Below the pieces are notes generated by a model, which was given only the letters and a program-made list of their open reading frames with translations, did not search any database and had not been told where the DNA came from. Source: Flavobacterium cyclinae (lineage in GTDB: Bacteria > Bacteroidota > Bacteroidia > Flavobacteriales > Flavobacteriaceae). From it: a stretch of DNA of 64,000 bases. Shown piece by piece: positions 44,101 through 52,475 of this stretch (the stretch's first letter is position 1; each line of letters begins with the position of its first letter). A program made the translations under genes and the position numbers. The stretch is from assembly GCF_021172145.1 (NCBI RefSeq), contig NZ_CP089095.1, forward strand, positions 682,001 through 746,000. Direction: 5' to 3'.

Positions 44101-46000
44101 GTACAACAAATCCAAAAGTAGTAGAATAAGAAGCAATTCCACCTACATCATAGACTAATTCTCCAGCGTCAAGAAAATCTCCATCTTGATTCCAATCAAC
44201 CCATGCTTTTAAATAACCTCTATTTGTTGTTTGAGTTGAAATATTAATTCCCTGTCCTTGTGCTTGAATAGCTAAATTTGGAAGAGTAGTAAAATCTTCA
44301 TACCCTCTTGGTGCACTTGAAAATGTTGAATTGTTTGAAACATCATTTAGTGTTCCAACAAAACTAATATTAGTGAAATAAGTTAAACTTTCAAATCCGG
44401 CACCAACCGAAGGTGTACAATAGTTTGCTACTAAAGTAGTAGTATTTCCTGTTAGTGGGCTAGTTGTTAAATATAATGGACCGCCAGTACAAGCATTATT
44501 AAAGGAGTAAACAAAAACGTAGTAAGTTGTTAAAGGGGTTAATCCAGTAGCTGTAAAGGCTGTATTGGTGTCATTATCTACTACTATGTTGCCAGCTCCT
44601 AAGGTAGCTCCAATTGCGTAAGAAGTTCCATTAACAGGGTTAATTGGTGGAGTGCCTGTAGTATTGATGACTACCAAATAATTATCTGCTGCTGGAACTG
44701 CTGCTGTGAATGATCCAGATATTGAAGTTCCAGTTGGTGTTAGAATTAATGCTGTTGGTTGTGCAGTAGGTGCAACACAAGGTAGTGGTGTGTAGCAAGT
44801 TATTGACAAATCAAATCCTGAACAATTGTTAGATCCATCTGAATAGAATTGTATAGTTAAAGGACCTGTTGTTGATGTAATTGTAGGAACAGTAAAAGTT
44901 GTACAACTTGTACCAGAACCATGTGGAGAACCACCCCATAAGATAGTTCCTCCTGTACCAGTTCCATCATAAATAGTTAAATAATCATAGCCTGCTTCTG
45001 CAGTGATAGTTCCTGAAACCCTAATAAAACTACCTGGTGTTGATGGGTTAATTACTGTATAACCATTAGAAGAAGTTGCGTAATTGCCAGAAGCTCCGCC
45101 ATTATCATAAATATTCCCAGAACAAGTTGTAAACGAATTATTTCCACTTGCAGGTACAGTCATTATAGAAGTAAAAGTATCAGTTGAAGAAGGTGTACTA
45201 ATGCCAGAATTTGTACAAGATACTAAAAGTCTCCAAGTTCTAACTGTTCCAACTGCAGGTGCAATCATACCTGTTAGTGCTGAGTATGTACTTGAAGAAG
45301 CACCTTGATTAGTCCAAGGAGCAGATCCCGTATCGCTATATTGCCATTGATATGTTATCCCTAATCCAGTAGAAAATCCTGAAGCTGTTACTCCATAAGT
45401 AGAACCTGGATTTCCAGATGTTGGGTTAACAATAATTGAACCTCCCACAGGAGCACCTGAACAAGGTGTTGGTGAATATACACATATATCACCTGTCATG
45501 TCATTGTTGCTATTATATCTTTGTATTCTTACCCTATATCTTTGACCTATGGTTGTTGCATATGTAATTGTTTCTGCACCACCTGCACCATATAAATCAG
45601 CACATGCAACTGCGCTCATTGTAGTTGAGCATGCTCCTTCAAATAATGTTAGTATTGCGTCTTGTGAATCTGGAGAGTATGTGATTATTGTTGTAGTGGA
45701 AGTTGCATCAAACCAACCCCATGCGTCATCAAGGTCAGCTGCATTACATCCAGAAGCTCCATTCCAATAATCTGAATTGTTTGTGGAATCCCAAGTTTGA
45801 AAAGTACAACTTGTTCCAACGGTTAATTGCCCTGCAGAGTTGCTGTCGCAATCGCTTCTTTGTCCAAATGAAATTACTGTTGTAAATAACAATGCTAACA
45901 ACGAAATTGATTTGAAAAAATTACCAGACTTTTCCTTAGAGTGAAAATTCTTAAATCTAAAAGTTGTTGAATTCTTTTTTAACGCGTACTTTTTTTGCAT
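41114..46000 (-). CDS. giant T9SS-secreted multidomain protein, relative of the neighbouring 1796-aa protein
   Basis: The protein has 1628 residues from ATG at 46000; the TTG at 46024 is less likely. A long basic n-region precedes the signal helix (about 29-47). It then has a prepeptidase-like/pre-CUB segment, an Ig-like unit starting CSGAPVGGS, a CUB-like module, a fibronectin-like stretch, a GEVED domain (WVDWNQDGDFLDAG, YYGETEDYLF) and a MAM/laminin-like segment (about 830-990). The C-terminal half matches the 1796-aa protein closely (VWKGTSSNDWNDPNNW, DYVYWSSPV, GKGYIVRGPD) and ends in a T9SS type A domain (TFKVIY). The two genes are tandem paralogues with different N-terminal domains. 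Likely a surface adhesin. Confidence 0.87.
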   Translation of the reverse strand: MQKKYALKKNSTTFRFKNFHSKEKSGNFFKSISLLALLFTTVISFGQRSDCDSNSAGQLTVGTSCTFQTWDSTNNSDYWNGASGCNAADLDDAWGWFDATSTTTIITYSPDSQDAILTLFEGACSTTMSAVACADLYGAGGAETITYATTIGQRYRVRIQRYNSNNDMTGDICVYSPTPCSGAPVGGSIIVNPTSGNPGSTYGVTASGFSTGLGITYQWQYSDTGSAPWTNQGASSSTYSALTGMIAPAVGTVRTWRLLVSCTNSGISTPSSTDTFTSIMTVPASGNNSFTTCSGNIYDNGGASGNYATSSNGYTVINPSTPGSFIRVSGTITAEAGYDYLTIYDGTGTGGTILWGGSPHGSGTSCTTFTVPTITSTTGPLTIQFYSDGSNNCSGFDLSITCYTPLPCVAPTAQPTALILTPTGTSISGSFTAAVPAADNYLVVINTTGTPPINPVNGTSYAIGATLGAGNIVVDNDTNTAFTATGLTPLTTYYVFVYSFNNACTGGPLYLTTSPLTGNTTTLVANYCTPSVGAGFESLTYFTNISFVGTLNDVSNNSTFSSAPRGYEDFTTLPNLAIQAQGQGINISTQTTNRGYLKAWVDWNQDGDFLDAGELVYDVGGIASYSTTFGFVVPIAQAPGNYRVRIRINKDDNTAPYDPNAISTFDSCQNINYYGETEDYLFTVIASCNAIVTSVTNDTTCGTGSVTLSASATGSPSEYRWYSSEFGGTPIATTATGNWTTPSISSTTTYWVTAYNGCESHVRTKVTAIVSPLASISFTPSVPEVCGENNVLSLTASGDVQETYLIDEDFESGLGVMTNQNIVSNGAGTDALTQWQTESSTFVPAQQVWFPAIASGLNGNNFAMSTSDVGAFITHNALLSPVVNTNTYLDLTLSFDIFYSRYYIDGANLPLDYVTVDVSTDGGTAWTEIDRYTADLGYGTRFVNKTYDLSAYINQPNFRIRIQYYGEWCDGLAIDNFKLHGNVPLNTAFDWAAGSPVDAFQDAACTIPYVSGTPIVTVYVRPNLTQLENTTYSFTATAVLSNGCSVSQNVSVDNKSKVWKGTSSNDWNDPNNWSPVGVPDITNCVIIPDVSSTNPSNIFGSNYNGFGKTIQVKDNGTLNVASGNTLTIQNFVEVGATGTFEIENSASLIQIDNVANTGNISMKRDVNIRKLDYVYWSSPVANYALNNISTTMYRYKWLPTIGANVNGWGNWALANENMISGKGYIVRGPDNFTSTPQNYTQNFVGVPNNGTINMPISRGTYDGANYSTGVSTTLATKNDDNWNLIGNPYPSAISANTFLATNTNIAGFIKFWTHSNLPSSVITDPFYSDFVQNYTVGDYVTYNATGANPPIGNGNIAAGQGFFVLMNHTSGSANENVVFDNSMRRNDYRNDLFYRNGNVTDNDIEEKNRIWLNLISPTLKSSTTLLGYITNATNELDRMYDAPALDVKTNFEIYSYSNSDKLNIQGKGLPFSNEDQIHLGVSIAENGIHSIGINKVDGLFESENQTIYLEDLQLGITHDLRNSPYNFMANIGRIENRFVLKFNNNTLGNEDFTSNSIVVFTNDYINVTTTNETIKSIKIHDLLGRVVTEVNNVNSNSFMSKNISKTQSALLVEVTLENGAIKTFKVIY

Positions 46001-46590
46001 AGAAATTAATTTTAGTTTAAACAATCTGCTTGGGGAAGCTTATGCTTAATAGTAAGTACTATTTAAACAATTATATTTATTATTAATTTATTGTTAGTCT
46101 TTTAACTAAAATGAAACTAATAATGTAAACATACAAATTATTTTTTAATTTTTTGGAATAAGTGTATGTTTTTTTGGAATAACTGTTTCTGATGCAAATG
46201 TATGTTGAAAACTATCACTGCAAAAATTTTAACGATGTAATGTTTGGTTTTTTCGTCAAAATCACATTATGAGTCATAATTGTTATAAAAATGCGTTTTT
46301 TTTATAAGAAAAATTGTATTTTTTTAAGATTTGTTTAACTTGTAAGGTGTTCAATATGAGGTAATTTGTAAATATTTCATTTTTTTATGCTTAATTTTCT
46401 AGATCATATAAAAAGTATTTTATTTGTGCATTAAAATTTAGTCATTGTCATTTTGTTTGAACTTATTTTTTTAAATTGTTAATAAAAAGTTGGGTTTTTG
46501 TTATAAATAGTTTAAAAAAATGATTTTTTGTTATAATTAGATTAAATTTATTGTGTAGATTTGCACGCTACTAAACTTAATTTCAGCACT
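46001..46590. other. AT-rich intergenic region between divergent secreted-protein genes
   Basis: No coding frame is convincing here. It holds a perfect 15-bp palindrome ATTATGAGTCATAAT (46266-46280). Near the right end there is a repeated TTTTTGTTATAA (about 46495 and 46525). A -7 box TAGATTTG (46556-46563) faces the plus-strand gene. Promoters for both flanking genes must lie here. Confidence 0.5.
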
Positions 46591-48426
46591 ATGAAGAAAA
46601 ATGCACTTTTATTGTTTGGGTTTTTAACATGTTTTTCTGTTTTCTCTCAGATGTATGTTAGTCCTAATAGTTATGTTTTTGTGAATAATCAGTTTATGTA
46701 TGTTGAACAAGATGTTAATTTGCAAAACAACGGGAATTTCTTTCTTAGAAATAATTCACAGTTATTACAAGGTTCTACTGGTGCTGGAGCAAATACAGGA
46801 GCTGGTAAATTATCTGTTTTTCAAGAAGGGACAGTGAATAATTTTCAATATAACTATTGGTGTTCACCAGTCGGAAATGCTACGGCGGCAATCGGAAATG
46901 AAGCTTTCGGAATTACCATGTTAAACCGTCCAACAGGATTAACAGCTAGTACTCCTGCAACCGTTTTGGCAACCAATAATTATAATGGTACTGCCAATCC
47001 TTTGGCTATTGCGCCTTATTGGATTTGGAAATTCATAACGTCTAATGCTTATGCACAATGGGCTTATGTGGGAGCTGCTACAGCAATTAATGCGGGTGAA
47101 GGTTTTACCATGAAAGGGACTTCAGGTACAGATGCTACAATTGCAGATGCAACTGAGAATGTTCAGAACAATACAGGAAGCAGACAACGTTATGACTTTA
47201 GAGGTAAACCCAATGATGGTACAATAACAGCTTCAGTTTCAGCTTCAAATTTTACATTGGTTGGAAATCCTTATCCAAGTGCTATTGATTTAAATTCTTA
47301 TTTATTAGATCCTTCTAATGCTGCTGTAATTAATGGACAAGCTTATTTTTGGGAACAAGTAGTTGTTAATACTCATATTTTAAGTCAATATCAAGGAGGT
47401 TATGGAATTTATAATCCTGTAACGCAAATTTATACACCTGCTGCTTTTTGGACTTACGATGGTGCTGGAAATCAAACTGGAGGAATTCCTTTTGGTGCTG
47501 GCACGTCTTTTGAAAGAAGATTTTCACCTGTAGGGCAAGGTTTTATGGTTATGGGTACGGCAAACGGAAATGTGACAATGAAAAATGCATTTAGAGTTTT
47601 TGTAAAAGAAGGTGTTGCTAGTCAGTCTCAATTTGCTAGAAATAATTCAAATTCAGATGTAACAAATACTGATTCTGAATATTATCCTGAAATTCCAAAT
47701 GTAGCCGGTATCGATTATACTCAAATTAAAAAAGGTCCTGCACCATACATTAGAATTCATGCTATGTATAATAATGGCGGTGTACGTCCTACTACAATTG
47801 CGTTTTTAGATACTGCAACAGATGGATTTGACTATGGTGCTGATGGTCGTTCTCCATCTTCTGAAGCTGCAGAATTTTATTATATATTAAATGATATGCC
47901 TCATGAGTATGTTGCGAATGCTGTAAAATTTGATATCAATAAAAGAATTCCTGTTGGATTTAGATGCGCAAGTGCAACGAATTTTAAAGTACAAGTTAAA
48001 GATGTAGTAAATTTTGATCAAAACCAAGAAGTTTATCTACACGATAAAGTAAATGATATTTATTACGATATCAAGAATGGTATTTTTGATATGACGCTTC
48101 CAGCTGGAGATAATAAAACTCAATTTGAAGTTACATTTAAAAACACTACACTATCAACTCCACTTGAAGATGTAGATGCAATGTTTGTTGTAGCTCAAAA
48201 TAATGAAAATGAAGCTTTAATGTTGTACAATACTCAAAATAAAGATATTACAAGTTTGGAATTATATGATGTTACGGGTAAACTAATTATCAAAAAAGAA
48301 AATATTGGTACTGTATCAGAATATAAAATTTCAACATCAAGTTATAGTACGGGTGTTTATGTTGTTAAGTTAGCTACAAATGATAATTTGAGCATTTCTA
48401 AGAAAATATCAATTTACAATAAATAA
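46591..48426 (+). CDS. T9SS type A sorting domain protein
   Basis: The protein has 611 residues from the ATG at 46591, where a clean signal peptide begins (KKNALLLFGFLTCFSVFSQ); a TTG ten codons earlier is unlikely. The middle (YNYWCSPVGNA, FTLVGNPYPSAIDLNSYL, GQGFMVMG) matches the C-terminal halves of the two giant proteins to the left and so forms a shared module. The end (about 535-611; LYDVTGKLIIKKENIG then GVYVVKLATN) is the T9SS C-terminal domain. It is a surface or secreted protein of unknown activity. Confidence 0.85.
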   Translation: MKKNALLLFGFLTCFSVFSQMYVSPNSYVFVNNQFMYVEQDVNLQNNGNFFLRNNSQLLQGSTGAGANTGAGKLSVFQEGTVNNFQYNYWCSPVGNATAAIGNEAFGITMLNRPTGLTASTPATVLATNNYNGTANPLAIAPYWIWKFITSNAYAQWAYVGAATAINAGEGFTMKGTSGTDATIADATENVQNNTGSRQRYDFRGKPNDGTITASVSASNFTLVGNPYPSAIDLNSYLLDPSNAAVINGQAYFWEQVVVNTHILSQYQGGYGIYNPVTQIYTPAAFWTYDGAGNQTGGIPFGAGTSFERRFSPVGQGFMVMGTANGNVTMKNAFRVFVKEGVASQSQFARNNSNSDVTNTDSEYYPEIPNVAGIDYTQIKKGPAPYIRIHAMYNNGGVRPTTIAFLDTATDGFDYGADGRSPSSEAAEFYYILNDMPHEYVANAVKFDINKRIPVGFRCASATNFKVQVKDVVNFDQNQEVYLHDKVNDIYYDIKNGIFDMTLPAGDNKTQFEVTFKNTTLSTPLEDVDAMFVVAQNNENEALMLYNTQNKDITSLELYDVTGKLIIKKENIGTVSEYKISTSSYSTGVYVVKLATNDNLSISKKISIYNK

Positions 48427-48448
48427 ATAATACACATTGTTGTATATT

Positions 48449-48478
48449 TGAAAGCAGCTTTAATTAGCTGCTTTTTTT
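48449..48478 (+). terminator. terminator after the T9SS gene
   Basis: AAAGCAGCT (48451-48459) and AGCTGCTTT (48466-48474) form a hairpin followed by T. It ends four bases before the next ATG. Confidence 0.75.
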
Positions 48479-49390
48479 ATGCACTCAATTAATCAAAAAA
48501 TACCATTATCTTTTCCAAATAATATTGAACTCTTTATTAAAAGAGAAGATTTGTTACATCCAATCATTTCTGGAAATAAATTTAGAAAACTCAAATATAA
48601 TATTCAAGAAGCTAAACGATTGGGTCATTCTACTTTGTTAACTTTTGGTGGAGCTTTTTCAAATCATATTTTAGCAGTTGCTGGAGCGGGTGCTGAATTT
48701 GGGTTTTCAACTATTGGTGTAATAAGGGGAGAAGAAATAGAGTTTAAAATTCATGAAAACCCTACTTTAATAAAAGCACAAGAATTAGGAATGAAGTTTT
48801 ATTTTGTTTCTAGGTCGGACTATCGTGAAAAAGAAAACACTAATTTTAAAGAAAAATTACAGACCATTTTTGGAAATTTTTACTTAATTCCTGAAGGAGG
48901 TACTAATAATTTAGCTATTAAAGGTTGTGAAGAAATATTGACAAAAGAAGACAAAGAAGGGTTTTCTCATGTGGTTTGTTCAGTTGGAACAGGAGGAACA
49001 TTGTCGGGTTTAATAAATTCATCTAATAAAAATCAATACATAATCGGATTTTCTTCATTAAAAGGGAGTTTTTTGTCTGATGTAATTCGTAATTTTGTCT
49101 CTAATAACAATTGGGAGATTAATGATGAATATCATTTTGGTGGATATGGTAAAGTTTCAAATGAATTGATTGATTTTTTAAATTCATTTTACACACAAAC
49201 AAGTATTCCATTAGATCCGGTTTACACTGGTAAAATGGTATTTGGTGTCCTTGACAAAATCAAAGAGGGATATTTTCCAGAAAACTCAAAAATTTTGATT
49301 ATTCATACTGGTGGATTGCAAGGGATAAAAGGTATGAATTTTGTACTAAGTAAAAATAACAAAGAAATATTAAATTATGGCGAAAAGTAA
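48479..49390 (+). CDS. PLP-dependent D-cysteine desulfhydrase / ACC deaminase family enzyme
   Basis: The protein has 303 residues of the fold II PLP family. The Schiff-base Lys lies in ISGNKFRKLKYN (about 30-41), followed by LTFGGAFSNHILAVAGAG (about 53-70). The phosphate-binding loop SVGTGGTLSGL is at about 166-176. The HTGGLQG end is typical. It most likely breaks down D-cysteine or a similar amino acid; ACC deaminase activity cannot be separated by eye. The end overlaps the start of the next gene by 14 bp, giving a three-gene operon with a glucosaminidase and hemL. Confidence 0.85.
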   Translation: MHSINQKIPLSFPNNIELFIKREDLLHPIISGNKFRKLKYNIQEAKRLGHSTLLTFGGAFSNHILAVAGAGAEFGFSTIGVIRGEEIEFKIHENPTLIKAQELGMKFYFVSRSDYREKENTNFKEKLQTIFGNFYLIPEGGTNNLAIKGCEEILTKEDKEGFSHVVCSVGTGGTLSGLINSSNKNQYIIGFSSLKGSFLSDVIRNFVSNNNWEINDEYHFGGYGKVSNELIDFLNSFYTQTSIPLDPVYTGKMVFGVLDKIKEGYFPENSKILIIHTGGLQGIKGMNFVLSKNNKEILNYGEK

Positions 49391-50228
49391 ATTGGTTTTA
49401 TTTGTGTTAGCCCTTTTTATAATCAGTTGTAAAAGTTCAAAGCCTGTAGTTAGAACCACTACAAAAACAAAAGTTTCGATCAATAAAAAACCAACTGTAC
49501 ACACTAAGACCGAAACTAAATCAGTATCAATCAAAACTAAAGATAATTCACAAGAGACTTTGGAGGCTACTTCAAATGTTAAAACCTATGCAGAAGAAGT
49601 TAGAGATTATATTGATAATTTTAAAGAAATTGCAAAAAACAATATGAAGATCCATGGAATTCCTGCAAGTATAACTTTAGCGCAAGGAATTTTAGAATCT
49701 GGTGCCGGTAAAGGTAGATTGGCTCAAACGGCTAATAATCATTTTGGAATTAAATGTCATAGTGGTTGGACAGGAGAAACCATTCACCATGATGATGATG
49801 CTGCTCAAGAATGTTTTAGAAAGTATAATCATCCATCAGAATCTTACCGAGACCATTCATTATTTTTAACAACTCGATCACGCTATTCTAAATTATTTAA
49901 ATTGAATAAAGGGGATTATAAATCGTGGGCAAGAGGTTTAAAAGAAGCCGGTTATGCAACAGATGTTAAATATCCAGATAAATTAATTGGACTAATTGAA
50001 CGATATGAGTTATTTAAATACGATAATGAAGTATTGGGTCAAGATTCAAATTTTTCAAATGACACAAACCTAGTTTCAGATGGAGACGAATTTTATACGA
50101 TTCAACAAGGTGATACTTTATATTCCTTATCAAAAAGGTTTAATATCTCGATAAATGAGATAAAGAAAATGAATAATTTATCAGATAATACCATTTCAAT
50201 TGGTCAAAAATTAAGAATTAAGAAATGA
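49377..50228 (+). CDS. glucosaminidase lipoprotein with LysM domain
   Basis: The protein has 283 residues. The lipobox Cys is at residue 18 (LFIISCKSS), followed by a Lys/Thr-rich linker (about 19-70). A glucosaminidase (FlgJ/LytG-like) domain covers about 75-215, with [19 protein letters not shown] containing the catalytic Glu and [13 protein letters not shown] LysM repeat (about 238-283, [19 protein letters not shown]) binds peptidoglycan. It should cleave the glycan strand in the periplasm. It overlaps the genes on both sides by 14 and 4 bp. Confidence 0.93.
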   Translation: MAKSKLVLFVLALFIISCKSSKPVVRTTTKTKVSINKKPTVHTKTETKSVSIKTKDNSQETLEATSNVKTYAEEVRDYIDNFKEIAKNNMKIHGIPASITLAQGILESGAGKGRLAQTANNHFGIKCHSGWTGETIHHDDDAAQECFRKYNHPSESYRDHSLFLTTRSRYSKLFKLNKGDYKSWARGLKEAGYATDVKYPDKLIGLIERYELFKYDNEVLGQDSNFSNDTNLVSDGDEFYTIQQGDTLYSLSKRFNISINEIKKMNNLSDNTISIGQKLRIKK

Positions 50229-51511
50229 TTTATAAAAGAAGTAGCGAACTATTTGTAGAAGCATGTAATGTAATTCCTGGAGGTGTTAATTCTCCAGTTA
50301 GAGCCTTTAAAGGTGTTGGAGGAACTCCAATTTTTGTTAAGGAAGCAAAAGGAGCATATTTATATGATGAAGATGGTAATCGTTTAATTGATTACATCAA
50401 CTCCTGGGGTCCTATGATTTTAGGACATGCTTACGAACCTGTTGTTAACGCGGTAATTGAAAAAGCAAAAAAAGGAACTTCTTTTGGTATGCCAACAGCG
50501 TTAGAAACTGAAATTGCCAAATTAGCAGTTTCGATGGTTCCAAATATTGATAAAATAAGATTTGTTAACTCAGGTACAGAAGCTTGTATGAGTGCTATTC
50601 GTTTAGCTAGAGGGTTTACAAAACGAGACAAGATTATAAAATTTTCAGGATGTTATCACGGGCATTCTGATTCTTTTTTAATTGCTGCAGGAAGTGGATT
50701 GAGTACATTTGGTGTGCCAAATTCTCCTGGAGTTACAGAAGGTACGGCAAAAGATACTTTACTTGCGGCTTACAATGATATTGAAAATGTAAAAGCCTTA
50801 TATGAAGCAAATAAAAATCAAATCGCGGCTATTATTATTGAACCTGTTGCAGGAAATATGGGGTGTGTTCCGCCTACAAAAGGTTTTTTAGAAGCCTTGA
50901 GAGAAATTTGTTTAGAAAATGGAATATTACTTATTTTTGATGAAGTAATGACTGGATTTCGACTAGCAAAAGGTGGGGCTCAAGAATTGTATAACATACA
51001 AGCCGATATTGTTTGTTTTGGAAAAGTAATTGGTGGTGGATTACCTGTGGGAGCATTTGCAGCAAGAGAAGAAATAATGAACTATTTAGCACCAATTGGT
51101 CCGGTATATCAAGCGGGTACATTATCTGGGAATCCTTTAGCTATGGTAGCAGGTTTAGAAATGTTAAAAGCTTTAAATGCTGATAAAGAGATTTTTAATC
51201 GATTAGACCAAAAAACAGCATACCTAGAAAAAGGGATTAGAAAAGTTCTTAATGAAAACAATATTGTTTTTACAATAAATAGAGTGGGGTCTATGATTTC
51301 AGTTCATTTTGATGCTAATCCTGTTTTTGATTTTCAAACTGCTAAAAATGGTGATAATGAAACTTTTAAAAAGTTTTTCCATGGATTATTAAAACAAGGA
51401 ATTTATATTGCGCCATCAGCTTATGAAACTTGGTTTATTACAGATGCATTAAGTTATGATGATTTAGATTTTACAATTAATGCAATAGCCGAAGTTGCAA
51501 AGGAATTATAA
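50225..51511 (+). CDS. hemL: glutamate-1-semialdehyde 2,1-aminomutase
   Basis: HemL converts glutamate-1-semialdehyde to 5-aminolevulinate, the start of heme synthesis by the C5 route. The 428-residue PLP enzyme shows [17 protein letters not shown] at the N-terminus, [32 protein letters not shown] and the PLP Lys in [15 protein letters not shown] (about 260-274). Length is standard. The start overlaps the glucosaminidase stop by 4 bp (ATGA). Heme supply would serve the many cytochromes encoded earlier in the window, though no direct link is shown. Confidence 0.96.
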   Translation: MIYKRSSELFVEACNVIPGGVNSPVRAFKGVGGTPIFVKEAKGAYLYDEDGNRLIDYINSWGPMILGHAYEPVVNAVIEKAKKGTSFGMPTALETEIAKLAVSMVPNIDKIRFVNSGTEACMSAIRLARGFTKRDKIIKFSGCYHGHSDSFLIAAGSGLSTFGVPNSPGVTEGTAKDTLLAAYNDIENVKALYEANKNQIAAIIIEPVAGNMGCVPPTKGFLEALREICLENGILLIFDEVMTGFRLAKGGAQELYNIQADIVCFGKVIGGGLPVGAFAAREEIMNYLAPIGPVYQAGTLSGNPLAMVAGLEMLKALNADKEIFNRLDQKTAYLEKGIRKVLNENNIVFTINRVGSMISVHFDANPVFDFQTAKNGDNETFKKFFHGLLKQGIYIAPSAYETWFITDALSYDDLDFTINAIAEVAKEL

Positions 51512-51540
51512 AAAAAATGTCCCGATATCGGGACATTTTT
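51512..51540. terminator. bidirectional terminator between hemL and the next minus-strand gene
   Basis: AAAATGTCCCGAT pairs with ATCGGGACATTTT around 51514-51539, with A and T runs on both sides. Confidence 0.85.
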
Positions 51541-51900
51541 TTAATGTGTTAATTTATGTAATAAATCTTTTTGACTTGCTAATTTTTCCATTTGACTTGG
51601 AGTAAGAGTAGCTCTTAATTTTGCATCAATTTGCGCACTGATTTGTTCCTTTTCATTTTCATTTTTTGCTAAGCTTAATTGGTTGTATTTGTATAAAAAC
51701 AAACCATTTAAATCTTTAGTCATTTGTTCATCTAATTGTAATAATTTAGCTAAAGAATAAGCTTCTTTTTTTGCTAAATCATTAAAATCTGATTGTCTAA
51801 CTTCTGTATTTTGTTCAGTTTTAGCTTTTTTAATTTCTTGAGCATTTGCAACAGTAGAAATGCCAATAAAGAACACGAATGCAATGATTATTTTTTTCAT
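51541..51900 (-). CDS. small exported helical protein
   Basis: The protein has 119 residues. A signal peptide (about 1-20, ending VANAQ) is followed by an all-helical, charged mature part with repeated LxxLLQLDEQMTKDL-like and LTPSQMEKLASQ segments. The last resembles the LTPEQ motif of CpxP/Spy-like periplasmic proteins. It shares size and style with the next gene, suggesting a pair of envelope-stress or metal-sensing helical proteins. No enzyme motif is seen. Confidence 0.6.
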   Translation of the reverse strand: MKKIIIAFVFFIGISTVANAQEIKKAKTEQNTEVRQSDFNDLAKKEAYSLAKLLQLDEQMTKDLNGLFLYKYNQLSLAKNENEKEQISAQIDAKLRATLTPSQMEKLASQKDLLHKLTH

Positions 51901-51973
51901 AATTTATGTAAAATTTACTTTAAAGTTTGTCAAAACTAAATTATTTTGACAAATAAAACAAAAAAAATACAAT

Positions 51974-52402
51974 TTAAAATTTTTCTTCTCTGTGTTTTTT
52001 TGCCTTTCTTTTAGCATTGTCAATTTTTTCTTTTCTTTGACTTTGGTGTTCTTCCCATTTTGCCATTTGTTCTTGGCTTAGGATTTTTTTCATTTTAGCT
52101 TTTAATTCTATTTGATTATCTAAAATTTCAATTTGTTTTTTGTATTTTTCATCTGATGTGAAATTTTTTTCTTCTTCACTTCTAGCATTCATTTCTTTTT
52201 TGATAGCTTCTCTTTTTTTAGCTTCTTCTAATAAAAGTGCTTTTACTTCTTTTTGTTGATTTGCATTTAAATCTAAATCCAAGGTCATTTTTTTTGTTTG
52301 AAGTTCAGCAACTTGCTCAGGAGTCATTTCAAAAGATTTTCTACTTTGAGCGATTGATATGTTACATAAAAATATAAATGCAACTAAAATTAATTTTTTC
52401 AT
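51974..52402 (-). CDS. small exported helical protein, CpxP/Spy-like
   Basis: The protein has 142 residues. A signal peptide (about 1-18, ending SIAQS) precedes a strongly charged helical body rich in Lys and Glu. It carries MTPEQVAELQTKKM and LSQEQMAKWEEHQ, two LTxxQ-type segments as in CpxP/Spy/DUF4890-like proteins. It is 73 bp upstream of the similar 119-aa gene on the same strand, so the two may be co-transcribed. Function is not known. Confidence 0.65.
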   Translation of the reverse strand: MKKLILVAFIFLCNISIAQSRKSFEMTPEQVAELQTKKMTLDLDLNANQQKEVKALLLEEAKKREAIKKEMNARSEEEKNFTSDEKYKKQIEILDNQIELKAKMKKILSQEQMAKWEEHQSQRKEKIDNAKRKAKKHREEKF

Positions 52403-52475
52403 TTTTTGTGATTTTAAAGTTATATGTATAAGACAATACTAGTTTGATAAAGTTTAATGCTTTATGAAAATTTTA

